Assembly: GCF_040675535.1 (NCBI RefSeq)
Contig: NZ_JBFAPC010000002.1
Span: 1 to 64,000, forward strand
Source of the DNA: Patulibacter sp040675535
GTDB taxonomy: Bacteria; Actinomycetota; Thermoleophilia; Solirubrobacterales; Solirubrobacteraceae
Length of the DNA: 64,000 nucleotides
Direction of reading: 5' to 3'
Shown here: in pieces, positions 30,650 to 39,235 of the stretch
Layout: every line of letters begins with the position of its first letter
Position numbering within the stretch: the first letter of the stretch is position 1
Notes under the pieces: generated by a model
Database searches by the model: none
Told to the model about the DNA's origin: nothing
The model's input: only the letters and a program-made list of their open reading frames with translations
Program-made: the position numbers and the translations under genes

Positions 30650-31731
30650 GCATCTCGCTGCCCATGGCCGACGACCCCGTCCGCGCCGGAATCCCGGCGC
30701 TCCCCGCCGACGACCTGAAGGCCCTGTCGGAGGAGATCCGCGCCCTCGCCGCGGAGAAGGGAGCCGTGATCCTGGCCCACAACTACCAGCTGCCCGAGGT
30801 CCAGGACGTCGCCGACGTCGTGGGCGACTCGCTCGGCCTCTCGATCGAGGCCGCGAAGACCGACGCGCCGCTGATCGTCTTCTGCGGCGTGCACTTCATG
30901 GCGGAGTCCGCCTCGGTCCTCTCGCCGGAGAAGACGGTCCTGATCCCGGACGTCGACGCCGGCTGCTCGCTGGCGGACTCGATCACGCCCGAGCAGCTGA
31001 AGGGCTGGCAGGAGAAGCACCCGGGCGCCATCACGGTGATGTACGTCAACACGACCGCCGAGGTCAAGGCGCTCACCGACTACTGCGTCACGTCGTCCAA
31101 CGCCGTGCCGGTCGTCGAGCGCATCTACCGCGACCACGGCCCGGACACCGAGATCCTCTTCGGGCCGGACATGTTCCTCGGCTCGTTCGTCGAGAAGCAG
31201 GTCCCGCACCAGCCGGGCAGCTTCCACGTGTGGGACGGCGAGTGCCACGTGCACGCCGGCATCCGCCCGTCGGACATCGACCGCGTGCGCGGCGAGCACC
31301 CCGACGCCGAGTTCCTGATCCACCCGGAGTGCGGCTGCTCGACGCAGGCCATGGAGTACGTCGCCGCCGGCGACGTCGACTCCTCGGGCGTCCACATGCT
31401 CTCGACCGGCGGGATGCTGGACTTCGCGCACGTCGAGGCCGCCAAGGGCCCGGCCGCGGACGGCAAGCGCCGCACGACGATCGTGGCGACCGAGACCGGC
31501 ATGCTGCACCCGCTGCGGATGGCCGCGCCGGACGTCGACTTCGTGCCCGCCAACGCGAACGCGTCCTGCGGCTACATGAAGATGATCACGCTCGAGAAGG
31601 TGCGCGACTGCCTGCGCGACGGCACGGGCCTCGTGAAGGTCCCCGACGACGTCGCCAAGCGCGCGCAGCTGCCGATCGAGCGGATGATCCAGGTCGGCCG
31701 CGACGCGAACGCGCCGCTCGGCGGCGAGTAG
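30646..31731 (+). CDS. nadA: Quinolinate synthase
   Basis: Condenses iminoaspartate and dihydroxyacetone phosphate; an oxygen-sensitive [4Fe-4S] enzyme of 361 aa. Three cluster cysteines stand in VFCGVHFMAE, HPECGCS and NASCGYMKM; other markers are LAHNYQLPEVQDVADVVGDSL and LFGPDMFLGSFV. The GTG start overlaps the nadC stop (30646-30649); ATG 30664 is an alternative. Confidence 0.96.
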   Translation: MSISLPMADDPVRAGIPALPADDLKALSEEIRALAAEKGAVILAHNYQLPEVQDVADVVGDSLGLSIEAAKTDAPLIVFCGVHFMAESASVLSPEKTVLIPDVDAGCSLADSITPEQLKGWQEKHPGAITVMYVNTTAEVKALTDYCVTSSNAVPVVERIYRDHGPDTEILFGPDMFLGSFVEKQVPHQPGSFHVWDGECHVHAGIRPSDIDRVRGEHPDAEFLIHPECGCSTQAMEYVAAGDVDSSGVHMLSTGGMLDFAHVEAAKGPAADGKRRTTIVATETGMLHPLRMAAPDVDFVPANANASCGYMKMITLEKVRDCLRDGTGLVKVPDDVAKRAQLPIERMIQVGRDANAPLGGE

Positions 31732-31750
31732 CCGCCCGGGACCCGGGCGG
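31732..31750 (+). terminator. Palindromic hairpin immediately after nadA
   Basis: CCGCCCGGG and CCCGGGCGG flank a single A directly after the nadA TAG. No U-tract. Probable terminator or mRNA 3'-end stabiliser. Confidence 0.6.
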
Positions 31751-31836
31751 TGGCGTCCCCGGGATCCGGGCGCGGTGCCGCTCCCGGCCGCGCCGGGCCG
31801 CGCACCCGTCCGCCCGGTCCGGGGTAGGAGGTCCAC

Positions 31837-32403
31837 ATGAGCAGCAAGCACGACCGGACCGCCCTCCTCGTCATGGACGTGCAGGCGGGGATCGCCGACG
31901 GGTTCGAGGGGACGGGGCTCCTGGAACGGGTCGCCTCCGCCGTCGACGGCGCGCGGACGGCCGGGATCCCGGTGATCTTCGTCAAGGTCGAGTTCCGCGC
32001 CGGGGCCCCCGAGCTCTCGCTCCACAACAAGATGTTCGCGGGCCTCGCGGACGCCGGGCGCGTCCCGACCGGCGTCGCGTTCCACCCGTCGGTGGCGCCG
32101 CGGGACGACGAGGTCGTCGTGACCAAGCGCCGCGTGTCCGCGTTCGCCGGCAGCGACCTCGACGTCGTCCTGCGCGCCCAGGGCATCGGGCACCTCGTGC
32201 TCGCCGGGATCTCGACGAGCGGCGTCGTGCTCTCGACGCTGCGGCAGGCGTCGGACCTCGACTTCGGCCTCGTCGTCCTCGCCGACGGCTGCGGCGACCG
32301 CGACGACGAGGTCCACCGCGTCCTGACCGAGAAGGTCTTCCCGCGTCAGGCGCGCGTCATCGACGTCGCGACCTGGGTGGGGGATCTGCCGGCCGCCCGC
32401 TGA
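31837..32403 (+). CDS. Isochorismatase-fold protein lacking the catalytic cysteine
   Basis: A 188-aa alpha/beta hydrolase-like protein. Asp14 (LLVMDVQAG) and Lys97 (VTKRRVSAF) of the isochorismatase/cysteine-hydrolase triad are present. The LAGISTSGVVLST segment (122-134) has Val130 where the nucleophilic Cys is expected. A Cys lies nearby in VVLADGCGDRDDEVHRV. Related Cys-less members are widespread; activity is unknown. AGGAGG precedes the ATG at good spacing. Confidence 0.8.
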   Translation: MSSKHDRTALLVMDVQAGIADGFEGTGLLERVASAVDGARTAGIPVIFVKVEFRAGAPELSLHNKMFAGLADAGRVPTGVAFHPSVAPRDDEVVVTKRRVSAFAGSDLDVVLRAQGIGHLVLAGISTSGVVLSTLRQASDLDFGLVVLADGCGDRDDEVHRVLTEKVFPRQARVIDVATWVGDLPAAR

Positions 32404-32511
32404 CGCGGGCCACCCTCGACGCTCGGGGCGGGGCCCGGCCTCCTCCGGGTGGCGCGAGCCCTGCCGCAGCCCGGTGCGGTCCTGCCCGCGACGCTCGGGG
32501 CGGGGCCCGGC
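32404..32511 (-). repeat. 68-nt stop-proximal repeat, copy D with a shortened extra copy
   Basis: Read on the minus strand, copy D (32511 down to about 32446) starts just after the stop of the M16 peptidase and reads GGCCGGGCCCCGCCCCGAGC at its 5' arm and CTGCGGCAGGGCTCGCGCC at its 3' arm. A shorter copy, having the 5' arm and only the end of the 3' arm, follows to 32404. Orientation relative to the upstream stop codon matches the other copies. Confidence 0.75.
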
Positions 32512-32512
32512 C

Positions 32513-33772
32513 TCAACTGTCCCAGTCGAAGTCGCCGGCCTCGTGCGGGCCGACGCAGGCGACCGACGCGACGGCCGGGTCGATCGCGCGGGCGACCTCG
32601 CGGACCTCGTCGAGGGTGACGGCGTCCATCTGGGCGATGGTGACGTCGGCGTCGAACGTCTCGCCGTGGACGATCGACTGGCTCGCGGCCTGGCGGGCGA
32701 CCGCGCCGCTGTTCTCGAACGCGAGGACGAGGCGGCCGGCGGTGTAGGCCCGGGCGCGGTCGACCTCCTCGGCGGTGGGGCCGTCGTCGTGCAGCTCCTG
32801 GACGATCTCGCGCATGCGGGCGTAGGCCTCGAGCGTCTTCGTCGAGTCCAGGCCGGCGGAGAGCTGCAGCTGCGTGATGTCGCCCAGCGACCAGGCGGAG
32901 GCGGAGACGGAGTAGGCGAGGCCACGCTGCTCGCGGATCTCGTCGAACAGGCGCGAGCCCATCGAGCCGCCGAGCAGGGTGCCGTAGATCGACAGCGCGG
33001 CGCGGACCTTCGGGTCGTTCGCGTCGAGGTCGGGGCGGTAGGCGAGGCGCAGGTGCGACTGGTTGGTGTCGCGGGTCTCGATCACGCGGTCGACGCTCGG
33101 GGCCGGCGCGTCCTCGACGGGGCCGGGCTCAGCGACGTCGGGGAAGCGACCGAAGAGCTCCGCGAGGCGCTCGTCGGACGGCAGGTGGTCGAGCGCACCG
33201 ACGAGGAAGGCGCCGCCCTTGGCGCCGGCCCAGCGGCGGTCGCGGAAGCCGACGACCTGGTCGCGGGTGAAGGTCTTCAGGTGCTCCTCGGGGCCGAGGA
33301 CGGAGCGCCCGAGCGGGTGGTCGCCGAACGTCGCCTTGTCGAGCAGCATCTCGGCCAGCGCGGAGGGCTGGTCGTTGTAGCGGGCGATCTCCTGGATCAC
33401 GACGCCGCGCTCCTTGTCGAGCTCCTCGGCGTCCAGCAGCGGGCGGCCGGAGAAGTCGGTCAGGAGGTCGAGGGCCTCGTCGGCGGACTCGGCGCGCACG
33501 GTGATGTGGAACGCGACCAGCGAGTGCGACGTGAAGGCGTTCAGGACGCCGCCCATCCGCTCGGCGGTCTCGTTGACCTTGCGGTAGTGGTCGAAGGTCT
33601 CGCCGCCCTTGAACACGAGATGCTCGAGGAAGTGGGCGATGCCGTTCTCCTCGGGCCGCTCGGAGCGCGCCCCGGCGTCGAAGGCGACCAGCGCGGTGAG
33701 GGTGCGCGTCCCCGGGAGCGCGATCCGGTGGATCGGCAGGCCGTTGGGAGCGACTGAGGCGTTCTGCGGCAT
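32513..33772 (-). CDS. M16-family zinc metallopeptidase
   Basis: A 419-aa pitrilysin/processing-peptidase-like protein. The inverted zinc motif HFLEH (His47, Glu50, His51) lies in NGIAHFLEHLVFKGGETF, the downstream glutamate in KERGVVIQEIARYND, and the C-terminal domain has GSRLFDEIREQRGLAYSVSA. Single-chain M16B proteins of this size act as dimers on peptides. The ATG at 33772 follows TACGGT by seven bases. Confidence 0.9.
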   Translation of the reverse strand: MPQNASVAPNGLPIHRIALPGTRTLTALVAFDAGARSERPEENGIAHFLEHLVFKGGETFDHYRKVNETAERMGGVLNAFTSHSLVAFHITVRAESADEALDLLTDFSGRPLLDAEELDKERGVVIQEIARYNDQPSALAEMLLDKATFGDHPLGRSVLGPEEHLKTFTRDQVVGFRDRRWAGAKGGAFLVGALDHLPSDERLAELFGRFPDVAEPGPVEDAPAPSVDRVIETRDTNQSHLRLAYRPDLDANDPKVRAALSIYGTLLGGSMGSRLFDEIREQRGLAYSVSASAWSLGDITQLQLSAGLDSTKTLEAYARMREIVQELHDDGPTAEEVDRARAYTAGRLVLAFENSGAVARQAASQSIVHGETFDADVTIAQMDAVTLDEVREVARAIDPAVASVACVGPHEAGDFDWDS

Positions 33773-33972
33773 CGGGACGACCGTATCGCGTGGGCGGACG
33801 GACCTCGCGGCAGCCGGGCGCGGCGCGCTCCCGCTCTGCCGCATCCGCGCGTCGACGACGGTCGTACTCTCCGCAGTGCGCCGCCGACCGGTGGTGCCGT
33901 CGGGGCCCGCGAACGATCCACCCGGCCGCGCACGCCGTAACGCAGGCCCCACGTCCGGAGACCGACCGTCAG

Positions 33973-35754
33973 ATGCTGCTCCTCCTGCTCTTCGGGTTCG
34001 TCGCCGGCGCCGCCACGGCGGTCTCGCCGTGCGTGCTGCCGGTGCTGCCGATCGTGCTGGCCGGCGGCGCCTCGGGCGGCCGGCGCCGGCCGTTCGGGAT
34101 CGTCGTCGGGCTGACCGCGACGTTCACGATCTCGGTCGTCCTGCTGTCGTACGTGATCTCGGCGCTGGGACTGCCGAACGATCTGATCCGGGTCCTGGCG
34201 ATCATCACGCTGGCCGTGTTCGGGGTCGTCCTGATCGTGCCGTCCTTGGCCGCGAGGGTCGAGGGCTGGGCGAGCCGGCTGGCGCCCGCGCCGCGGCAGC
34301 GGACCGGCGAGGGGTTCGGCACGGGCATCGTGCTGGGCGCCGGCCTGGGGTTCGTCTACTTCCCCTGCGCCGGCCCGATCCTGACCGGCGTCATCACGAC
34401 GTCGGCGTCGCAGTCGTTCAGCGTCGAGCGGCTGGCGATCGCCCTCGCCTACGGTGCCGGGACGGGGATCGTCCTCTACGTCCTCATGCTCGGGGGGCGG
34501 CGGCTGACGCGGCCGCTCTCCCGGCGCAGCGGCAACTTCCAGGCGGCGATGGGCGGGATCATGGTGCTCGTCGCCGTCGCGATGATCACGAACCTCGACC
34601 GCGACTTCACCTCGTCGATCGGCAAGCACCTGCCCCAGGCCCTCGTGACCCCGACCAGCGGCCTCGAGCGGTCCGCGGCGGTCCAGTCGCGCCTGAAGGA
34701 CCTTCGCGGTGGGAAGGAGGGGCGGATCCAGGCCGCCGCCGCGGCCGCCGCGACGACGCCCGCGCCGGGAGGGAAGCGACTCGTCGACGGCGTGGACCCC
34801 GACTCCCTGCCGATCCTCGCCCCGGTGCCTCCGTTTCAGGGCACCCAGCAGTGGTTCAACACCCCCGGCGGCCGGCCTCTGACGTTCGCGGGCCTGCAGA
34901 AGCAGCACAAGGTCGTCCTCGTCGACTTCTGGACCTACACCTGCATCAACTGCATCCGCACGATCCCGGCGCTCGACACGCTCTACAGCCGGTACGCGAA
35001 GGACGGCCTGGTGATCGTCGGGATCCATTCGCCGGAGTTCCCGTTCGAGAAGAGCGCCACGAGCGTGCAGCGTGCGATCGGTCGCGAGAAGATCCGCTAC
35101 CCGGTGGTGCAGGACAACGACCTCGCCACGTGGAACGCGTTCGGCAACCAGGCGTGGCCGGCGCAGTACCTCGTCGACGCCCAGGGCAACGTCCGCTACA
35201 CGACCGAGGGGGAAGGCCACGACGACCAGACCGAGGCCGCGATCCGCACCCTGCTGGACGAGGCCGGTCACACGCCCGGCGGCCGCGGCGGCGACCTGGG
35301 GGCGATCGAGGCGTCCCCGGACGTCCAGACGCCGGAGTCCTACCTCGGGACGGACCGGGCCGACCGGATCGTGGGCGGCGAGCCGTCGAACGGCCCGCAC
35401 GAGCTCGGGGCGGTGTCCTCGTCGCTGCCGGCCAACGGCATCGCGTTCGGCGGCGGCTGGGCGTTCTCGGGCGATCACGTCACCGCGAGGTCGGGCTCTC
35501 GGATCGCGCTGGACTTCACCTCGAAGCACGTCTATCTCGTGCTGCGATCCGCGTCGTCCGGGGCGCCCGTGGGGGTCTCGCTGGACGGCCGGCCGGTCGG
35601 GTCGACGAGCGCGGGGGCGGACGTCCACGGCGGCACCGTGAAGGTCGGGACGCAGCGGCTCTACGAGCTGATCGACCTGCCGCAGGCCGGGCACCACCGC
35701 CTGGACCTGCGTCTGGCGCCCGGCGTCCAGGCGTACGCCTTCACGTTCGGCTGA
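33973..35754 (+). CDS. dipZ: DipZ-like CcdA-thioredoxin fusion
   Basis: A 593-aa membrane redox protein in three parts. Residues 1-220 are a CcdA/DsbD-beta membrane domain with the paired cysteines AVSPCVLPVLPIVL and VYFPCAGPIL. Residues about 290-440 are an extracytoplasmic TlpA/thioredoxin domain with active site TYTCINCIRT. The rest is the C-terminal beta-sandwich (SSLPANGIAFGGGWAFSG...) found in mycobacterial DipZ. It passes electrons from cytoplasmic thioredoxin to extracytoplasmic disulfides. TACTCT at about 33866 is the likely promoter. Confidence 0.9.
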   Translation: MLLLLLFGFVAGAATAVSPCVLPVLPIVLAGGASGGRRRPFGIVVGLTATFTISVVLLSYVISALGLPNDLIRVLAIITLAVFGVVLIVPSLAARVEGWASRLAPAPRQRTGEGFGTGIVLGAGLGFVYFPCAGPILTGVITTSASQSFSVERLAIALAYGAGTGIVLYVLMLGGRRLTRPLSRRSGNFQAAMGGIMVLVAVAMITNLDRDFTSSIGKHLPQALVTPTSGLERSAAVQSRLKDLRGGKEGRIQAAAAAAATTPAPGGKRLVDGVDPDSLPILAPVPPFQGTQQWFNTPGGRPLTFAGLQKQHKVVLVDFWTYTCINCIRTIPALDTLYSRYAKDGLVIVGIHSPEFPFEKSATSVQRAIGREKIRYPVVQDNDLATWNAFGNQAWPAQYLVDAQGNVRYTTEGEGHDDQTEAAIRTLLDEAGHTPGGRGGDLGAIEASPDVQTPESYLGTDRADRIVGGEPSNGPHELGAVSSSLPANGIAFGGGWAFSGDHVTARSGSRIALDFTSKHVYLVLRSASSGAPVGVSLDGRPVGSTSAGADVHGGTVKVGTQRLYELIDLPQAGHHRLDLRLAPGVQAYAFTFG

Positions 35755-35922
35755 GGGCCACGCGGGTCACGCGGCCGGCGCGATGCCGCCGGCCGTCGGG
35801 GCGGGCCGCCGTCGGCGGTCGGCCGGGGCGCCGCCGTCAGGCCGTCGGGACGACGCAAGCCGCGTTGCAGTGCACGGCGACGTGCAGGATTCGGGCCGCT
35901 CCGGTGCAACTCTCCGGACTGT

Positions 35923-36867
35923 ATGGCTGCTTCGAGCTCGAACTCCCTGCGCCACCGCGAGGCCCGCGAGCGCGCCCGTCTGGACGGCGTCCCCCGTCCC
36001 CGTGAAGGGGCCCAGGGCACCACGTCCCCGGTGGGCGGCCGTCCGTCGCATCCCAACGCGGTCATCGAGTTCCGCGGCGTGACGAAGAAGTACGACTCCA
36101 GCCACGCCGGCGTCGCCGACGCGACGTTCTCCGTGCACCGCGGCGACTTCGTCTTCCTCGTCGGCCAGACCGGCGCGGGCAAGTCGACGCTGATGAAGCT
36201 CCTGCTGAAGGAGATGGAGCCCGACTCCGGCCTGATCCGGGTCGCCGGCCGCGACCTCTCCGAGATCACGCGCAAGAAGGTTCCGTACTACCGCCGCAAC
36301 CTCGGCGTGGTCTTCCAGGACTTCAAGCTCCTGCCCAACCGCACGGTGCACGACAACGTCGCCTACGCGCTGCAGGTCACCGGCGCGTCGCGCAAGCAGA
36401 TCCGCAGCCAGGTGCCGGACATCCTGCGCCTGACCGGCCTGTCGACGAAGCTGCACCACTACCCGCACCAGCTCTCCGGCGGCGAGCAGCAGCGCGTGTC
36501 CGTCGCCCGCGCGTTCGTCAACCACCCGCCGCTGCTGCTGGCCGACGAGCCGACCGGCAACCTCGATCCCGACACGACGATCGGGATCATGCAGCTGCTC
36601 TACCGCATCAACAAGACCGGCACCACGGTCGTCGTCGCGACGCACGACGAGGGCATGGTCAACCGGATGCGCCGCCGCGTCATCGAGCTGTCGGCCGGTC
36701 GGATCATCCGCGACGAGATCGCCGGCGGCTACGGCGGCCAGCCGATCGGGGAGTCCACCGCCGAGTTCGGCGCGCTGCTGCGCGACGAGCCCGCGCCGGC
36801 CCCGCAGCGCCGCCAGCGCCGCGGCGACGCGCCCTCCGACCTGTTCGACGAGGCGTTCTCGGACTAG
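35923..36867 (+). CDS. ftsE: Cell division ATP-binding protein FtsE
   Basis: ABC ATPase that couples FtsX to septal peptidoglycan hydrolases. Walker A VGQTGAGKST (about 80-89), Q-loop FQDFKLLPNRTV, signature LSGGEQQRVSVARA and Walker B LLLADEPTGNLDP are intact. At 314 aa it is longer than the usual ~225: about 47 basic residues precede the ABC domain and about 45 follow it. ftsX lies 45 bases downstream. Confidence 0.95.
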   Translation: MAASSSNSLRHREARERARLDGVPRPREGAQGTTSPVGGRPSHPNAVIEFRGVTKKYDSSHAGVADATFSVHRGDFVFLVGQTGAGKSTLMKLLLKEMEPDSGLIRVAGRDLSEITRKKVPYYRRNLGVVFQDFKLLPNRTVHDNVAYALQVTGASRKQIRSQVPDILRLTGLSTKLHHYPHQLSGGEQQRVSVARAFVNHPPLLLADEPTGNLDPDTTIGIMQLLYRINKTGTTVVVATHDEGMVNRMRRRVIELSAGRIIRDEIAGGYGGQPIGESTAEFGALLRDEPAPAPQRRQRRGDAPSDLFDEAFSD

Positions 36868-36912
36868 CGGCCACCCGCCCGCCGCCCGAGAACCGCCCCA
36901 CCGAGGACCCAC

Positions 36913-37812
36913 ATGAACCGCGTCTCCTTCTTCCTCAAGGAAGCCCTCCGCTCGATCGGCCGCAACCCGATCCCGAGCTTCGCCGCCCTGATGGCGGTCC
37001 TGATCACCACCCTGGTGCTCGGCATCTTCATCCCGGCGGTGCAGCTCGCCAACGGCGCCGCCGCCGACGTCCGCGACCGGATCCAGGTCAACGTCTTCAT
37101 GAAGACCAACGCGACCAAGGCGGACGTCGCCCGAGTCCAGACGCTGATCCAGAAGACCGAGCACGTGAAGTCCTACAAGCTCGTCTCCAAGGCGCAGGCG
37201 TACGAGGAGCAGAAGAAGCTCAACCCGGCCGCGTACGAGCTGCTGGGCAAGGTCAACCCGCTCCCGGACACGTTCCGGATCACGCCGGACGACGCCAAGA
37301 ACGGCACCGCGATCGTCGCGGCGCTGAAGAAGCCGGGCGTCAGCGGCAAGACGACCTACGTGGACTCCAAGATCGGCAGCACGAAGGAGTCCAAGAACGA
37401 GGCCGGCAAGATCGTGAAGATCACGGGGGCGGTGAAGCTGTCGCTCGGACTGCTCGGCGGGCTCCTGGTGATCGCGTCGATCCTGCTGATCTCCAACACC
37501 ATCCGCCTGTCGCTGTTCGCCCGCAGACGCGAGGTCGAGGTGATGAAGCTCGTCGGCGCGACGGACTCGTTCATCCGCTGGCCGTTCGTGATCGAGGGGC
37601 TGATCCTCGGCGCCGTCGGCGGCCTGGTCGCGATCGTCCTGCTCGGCCTGGCGAAGCTCACGATCCTCAACCAGCTCGAGGGGATCGCGACCCTGATCTC
37701 GCGGCCGGACATGATCCAGTTCGGGCCGCTGATCGCGATCCTGGTGCTGGCCTCGATCGGCGTCGCCGCCGCGGGATCCGGGCTCTCGCTGCGCCGCTTC
37801 CTGCGCGTCTGA
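36913..37812 (+). CDS. ftsX: Cell division membrane protein FtsX
   Basis: A 299-aa permease-like partner of FtsE: short cytoplasmic N-terminus, helix 1 (about 20-45), an extracytoplasmic domain to about 170 including KAQAYEEQKKLNP, then three helices with RLSLFARRREVEVMKLVGATDSFIRWPFVIEG. The topology and the MKLVGA coupling-helix motif are typical. Confidence 0.95.
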   Translation: MNRVSFFLKEALRSIGRNPIPSFAALMAVLITTLVLGIFIPAVQLANGAAADVRDRIQVNVFMKTNATKADVARVQTLIQKTEHVKSYKLVSKAQAYEEQKKLNPAAYELLGKVNPLPDTFRITPDDAKNGTAIVAALKKPGVSGKTTYVDSKIGSTKESKNEAGKIVKITGAVKLSLGLLGGLLVIASILLISNTIRLSLFARRREVEVMKLVGATDSFIRWPFVIEGLILGAVGGLVAIVLLGLAKLTILNQLEGIATLISRPDMIQFGPLIAILVLASIGVAAAGSGLSLRRFLRV

Positions 37813-37851
37813 CCGCCCGCCGCGGCCCGGTGCCGCGGGCCCGAACGCTCG

Positions 37852-37887
37852 CCGAGGGGCGGGGCCCTGTGCGGCCCCGCCCCTCGG
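37852..37887 (+). terminator. Terminator after ftsEX
   Basis: Perfect 15-bp stem (37852-37866 with 37873-37887) with loop CTGTGC, followed by TCGTT. It ends the ftsEX unit. A TTGACA (37947-37952) further on is a candidate -35 for ctpA. Confidence 0.85.
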
Positions 37888-37984
37888 TCGTTCCGGGGTC
37901 TCGGGAGGGTCGCGGACGAGGCCGCGGGGACCCCGCTGTGTGGGCCTTGACACGCGCATTACACCGGCTCGGCATGCTGTGCGT

Positions 37985-39235
37985 GTGTCATCTGCTTCCG
38001 CCCGCATCATCCGGGTCGCCCTCGGGGTGCTCGCCGCCTTCGTGGTGTTCGCCGCGATCTTCGTCCTCGGCGCCTACACCGGCGGCCGCCATCCCCAGAA
38101 GCTGCCCGGCTTCGTCCGCGGCTGGGTGGTCGACGACAAGGGCCCCGGCGCCATCAACGAGGCGCTCGGCGTCATCCGCGACCAGTACTACAAGGACCCC
38201 GGGGACGCCGAGCTCCGCGACGACGCGATCGACGGCATGGTCAAGGGCCTCGACGACCGCTTCTCGTCCTACCTGAACCCGAAGTCCTACACGCAGTTCA
38301 AGCAGAGCCAGGACAACAGCTTCGACGGCATCGGCGTCGTCGTCTCCCAGGACGCGCGCGGCCTGCTGATCGTCAAGGTCTACCCGGACTCCCCGGCCAA
38401 GGCCGCGGGCCTGAAGGCCGGCGACCTGATCACCGTCGCCGGGGGCAAGACGCTCAAGGGCCTGACGTCCGAGCGCGCGTCGGCGAACGTCCGCGGCCCG
38501 GCGGGCACGTCGGTGAAGCTCCAGGTCGTCCGCAAGAAGGGCAAGAAGGAGCGGACGCTCGACATCACGTCGCAGCGCAAGCCGGTGAAGATCCCGATCG
38601 TCGACTCGGCGATGCGGACCGAGGACGGCGAGAAGATCGCCGTCGTCCGCCTGGCGCAGTTCACGAACGACTCGGCGCTGCAGGTCGGCCAGGCGTTCCT
38701 CAAGCTCCAGGACCGCGGCGCCAAGCGCTTCGTCCTCGACCTCCGCGCCAACCCGGGCGGCCTCGTCAACGAGGCGCAGAACCTCGCGAGCCTCTTCCTG
38801 AAGGGCGGCAACGTCGTCACGCTGAAGGGCCGCACCGTCGGCACCACGCCGTACGACGCGGGCGACAAGCCGGCGTTCCCGAAGGTCCCGCTCGTCGTCC
38901 TCGTCGACCGCGGGTCGGCGTCGGCGGCGGAGATCGTCACCGGCGCGCTGCAGGACCGGGGGCGCGCGACGATCGTCGGCACGCGGACGTTCGGCAAGGG
39001 CGTCTTCCAGCGGGTCGAGCCGCTGGCCAGCGGCGGCGCGCTCGACATCACCGCCGGGCAGTTCTTCACCCCCGACGGCCGCAACCTCGGGGACAAGAAG
39101 ACGCAGTCGGGCAACGGCACCGCCCCGGGCAAGGGCCTCGCGCCGGACATCACGGCGAAGGACGACCCCAAGACGCCGAACAAGGACGAGGGGCTCGATG
39201 CCGCGCTGCGCGAGGCTGCGAAGCTGAAGCAGTGA
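37985..39235 (+). CDS. ctpA: C-terminal processing protease CtpA (S41)
   Basis: A 416-aa membrane-anchored serine protease: N-terminal helix (about 10-32), PDZ domain (FDGIGVVVSQDARGLLIVKVYPDSPAKAAGLKAGD) and the S41 core with the Ser in DRGSASAAEIVTGALQDRGRATIVGTRTFGKG (Ser and Lys of the catalytic dyad). TTGACA lies at 37947-37952; if a -10 sits near 37971-37978 the message begins at the GTG. GTG 37979 is an alternative start. It overlaps the RNase gene by GTGA. Confidence 0.93.
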   Translation: MSSASARIIRVALGVLAAFVVFAAIFVLGAYTGGRHPQKLPGFVRGWVVDDKGPGAINEALGVIRDQYYKDPGDAELRDDAIDGMVKGLDDRFSSYLNPKSYTQFKQSQDNSFDGIGVVVSQDARGLLIVKVYPDSPAKAAGLKAGDLITVAGGKTLKGLTSERASANVRGPAGTSVKLQVVRKKGKKERTLDITSQRKPVKIPIVDSAMRTEDGEKIAVVRLAQFTNDSALQVGQAFLKLQDRGAKRFVLDLRANPGGLVNEAQNLASLFLKGGNVVTLKGRTVGTTPYDAGDKPAFPKVPLVVLVDRGSASAAEIVTGALQDRGRATIVGTRTFGKGVFQRVEPLASGGALDITAGQFFTPDGRNLGDKKTQSGNGTAPGKGLAPDITAKDDPKTPNKDEGLDAALREAAKLKQ

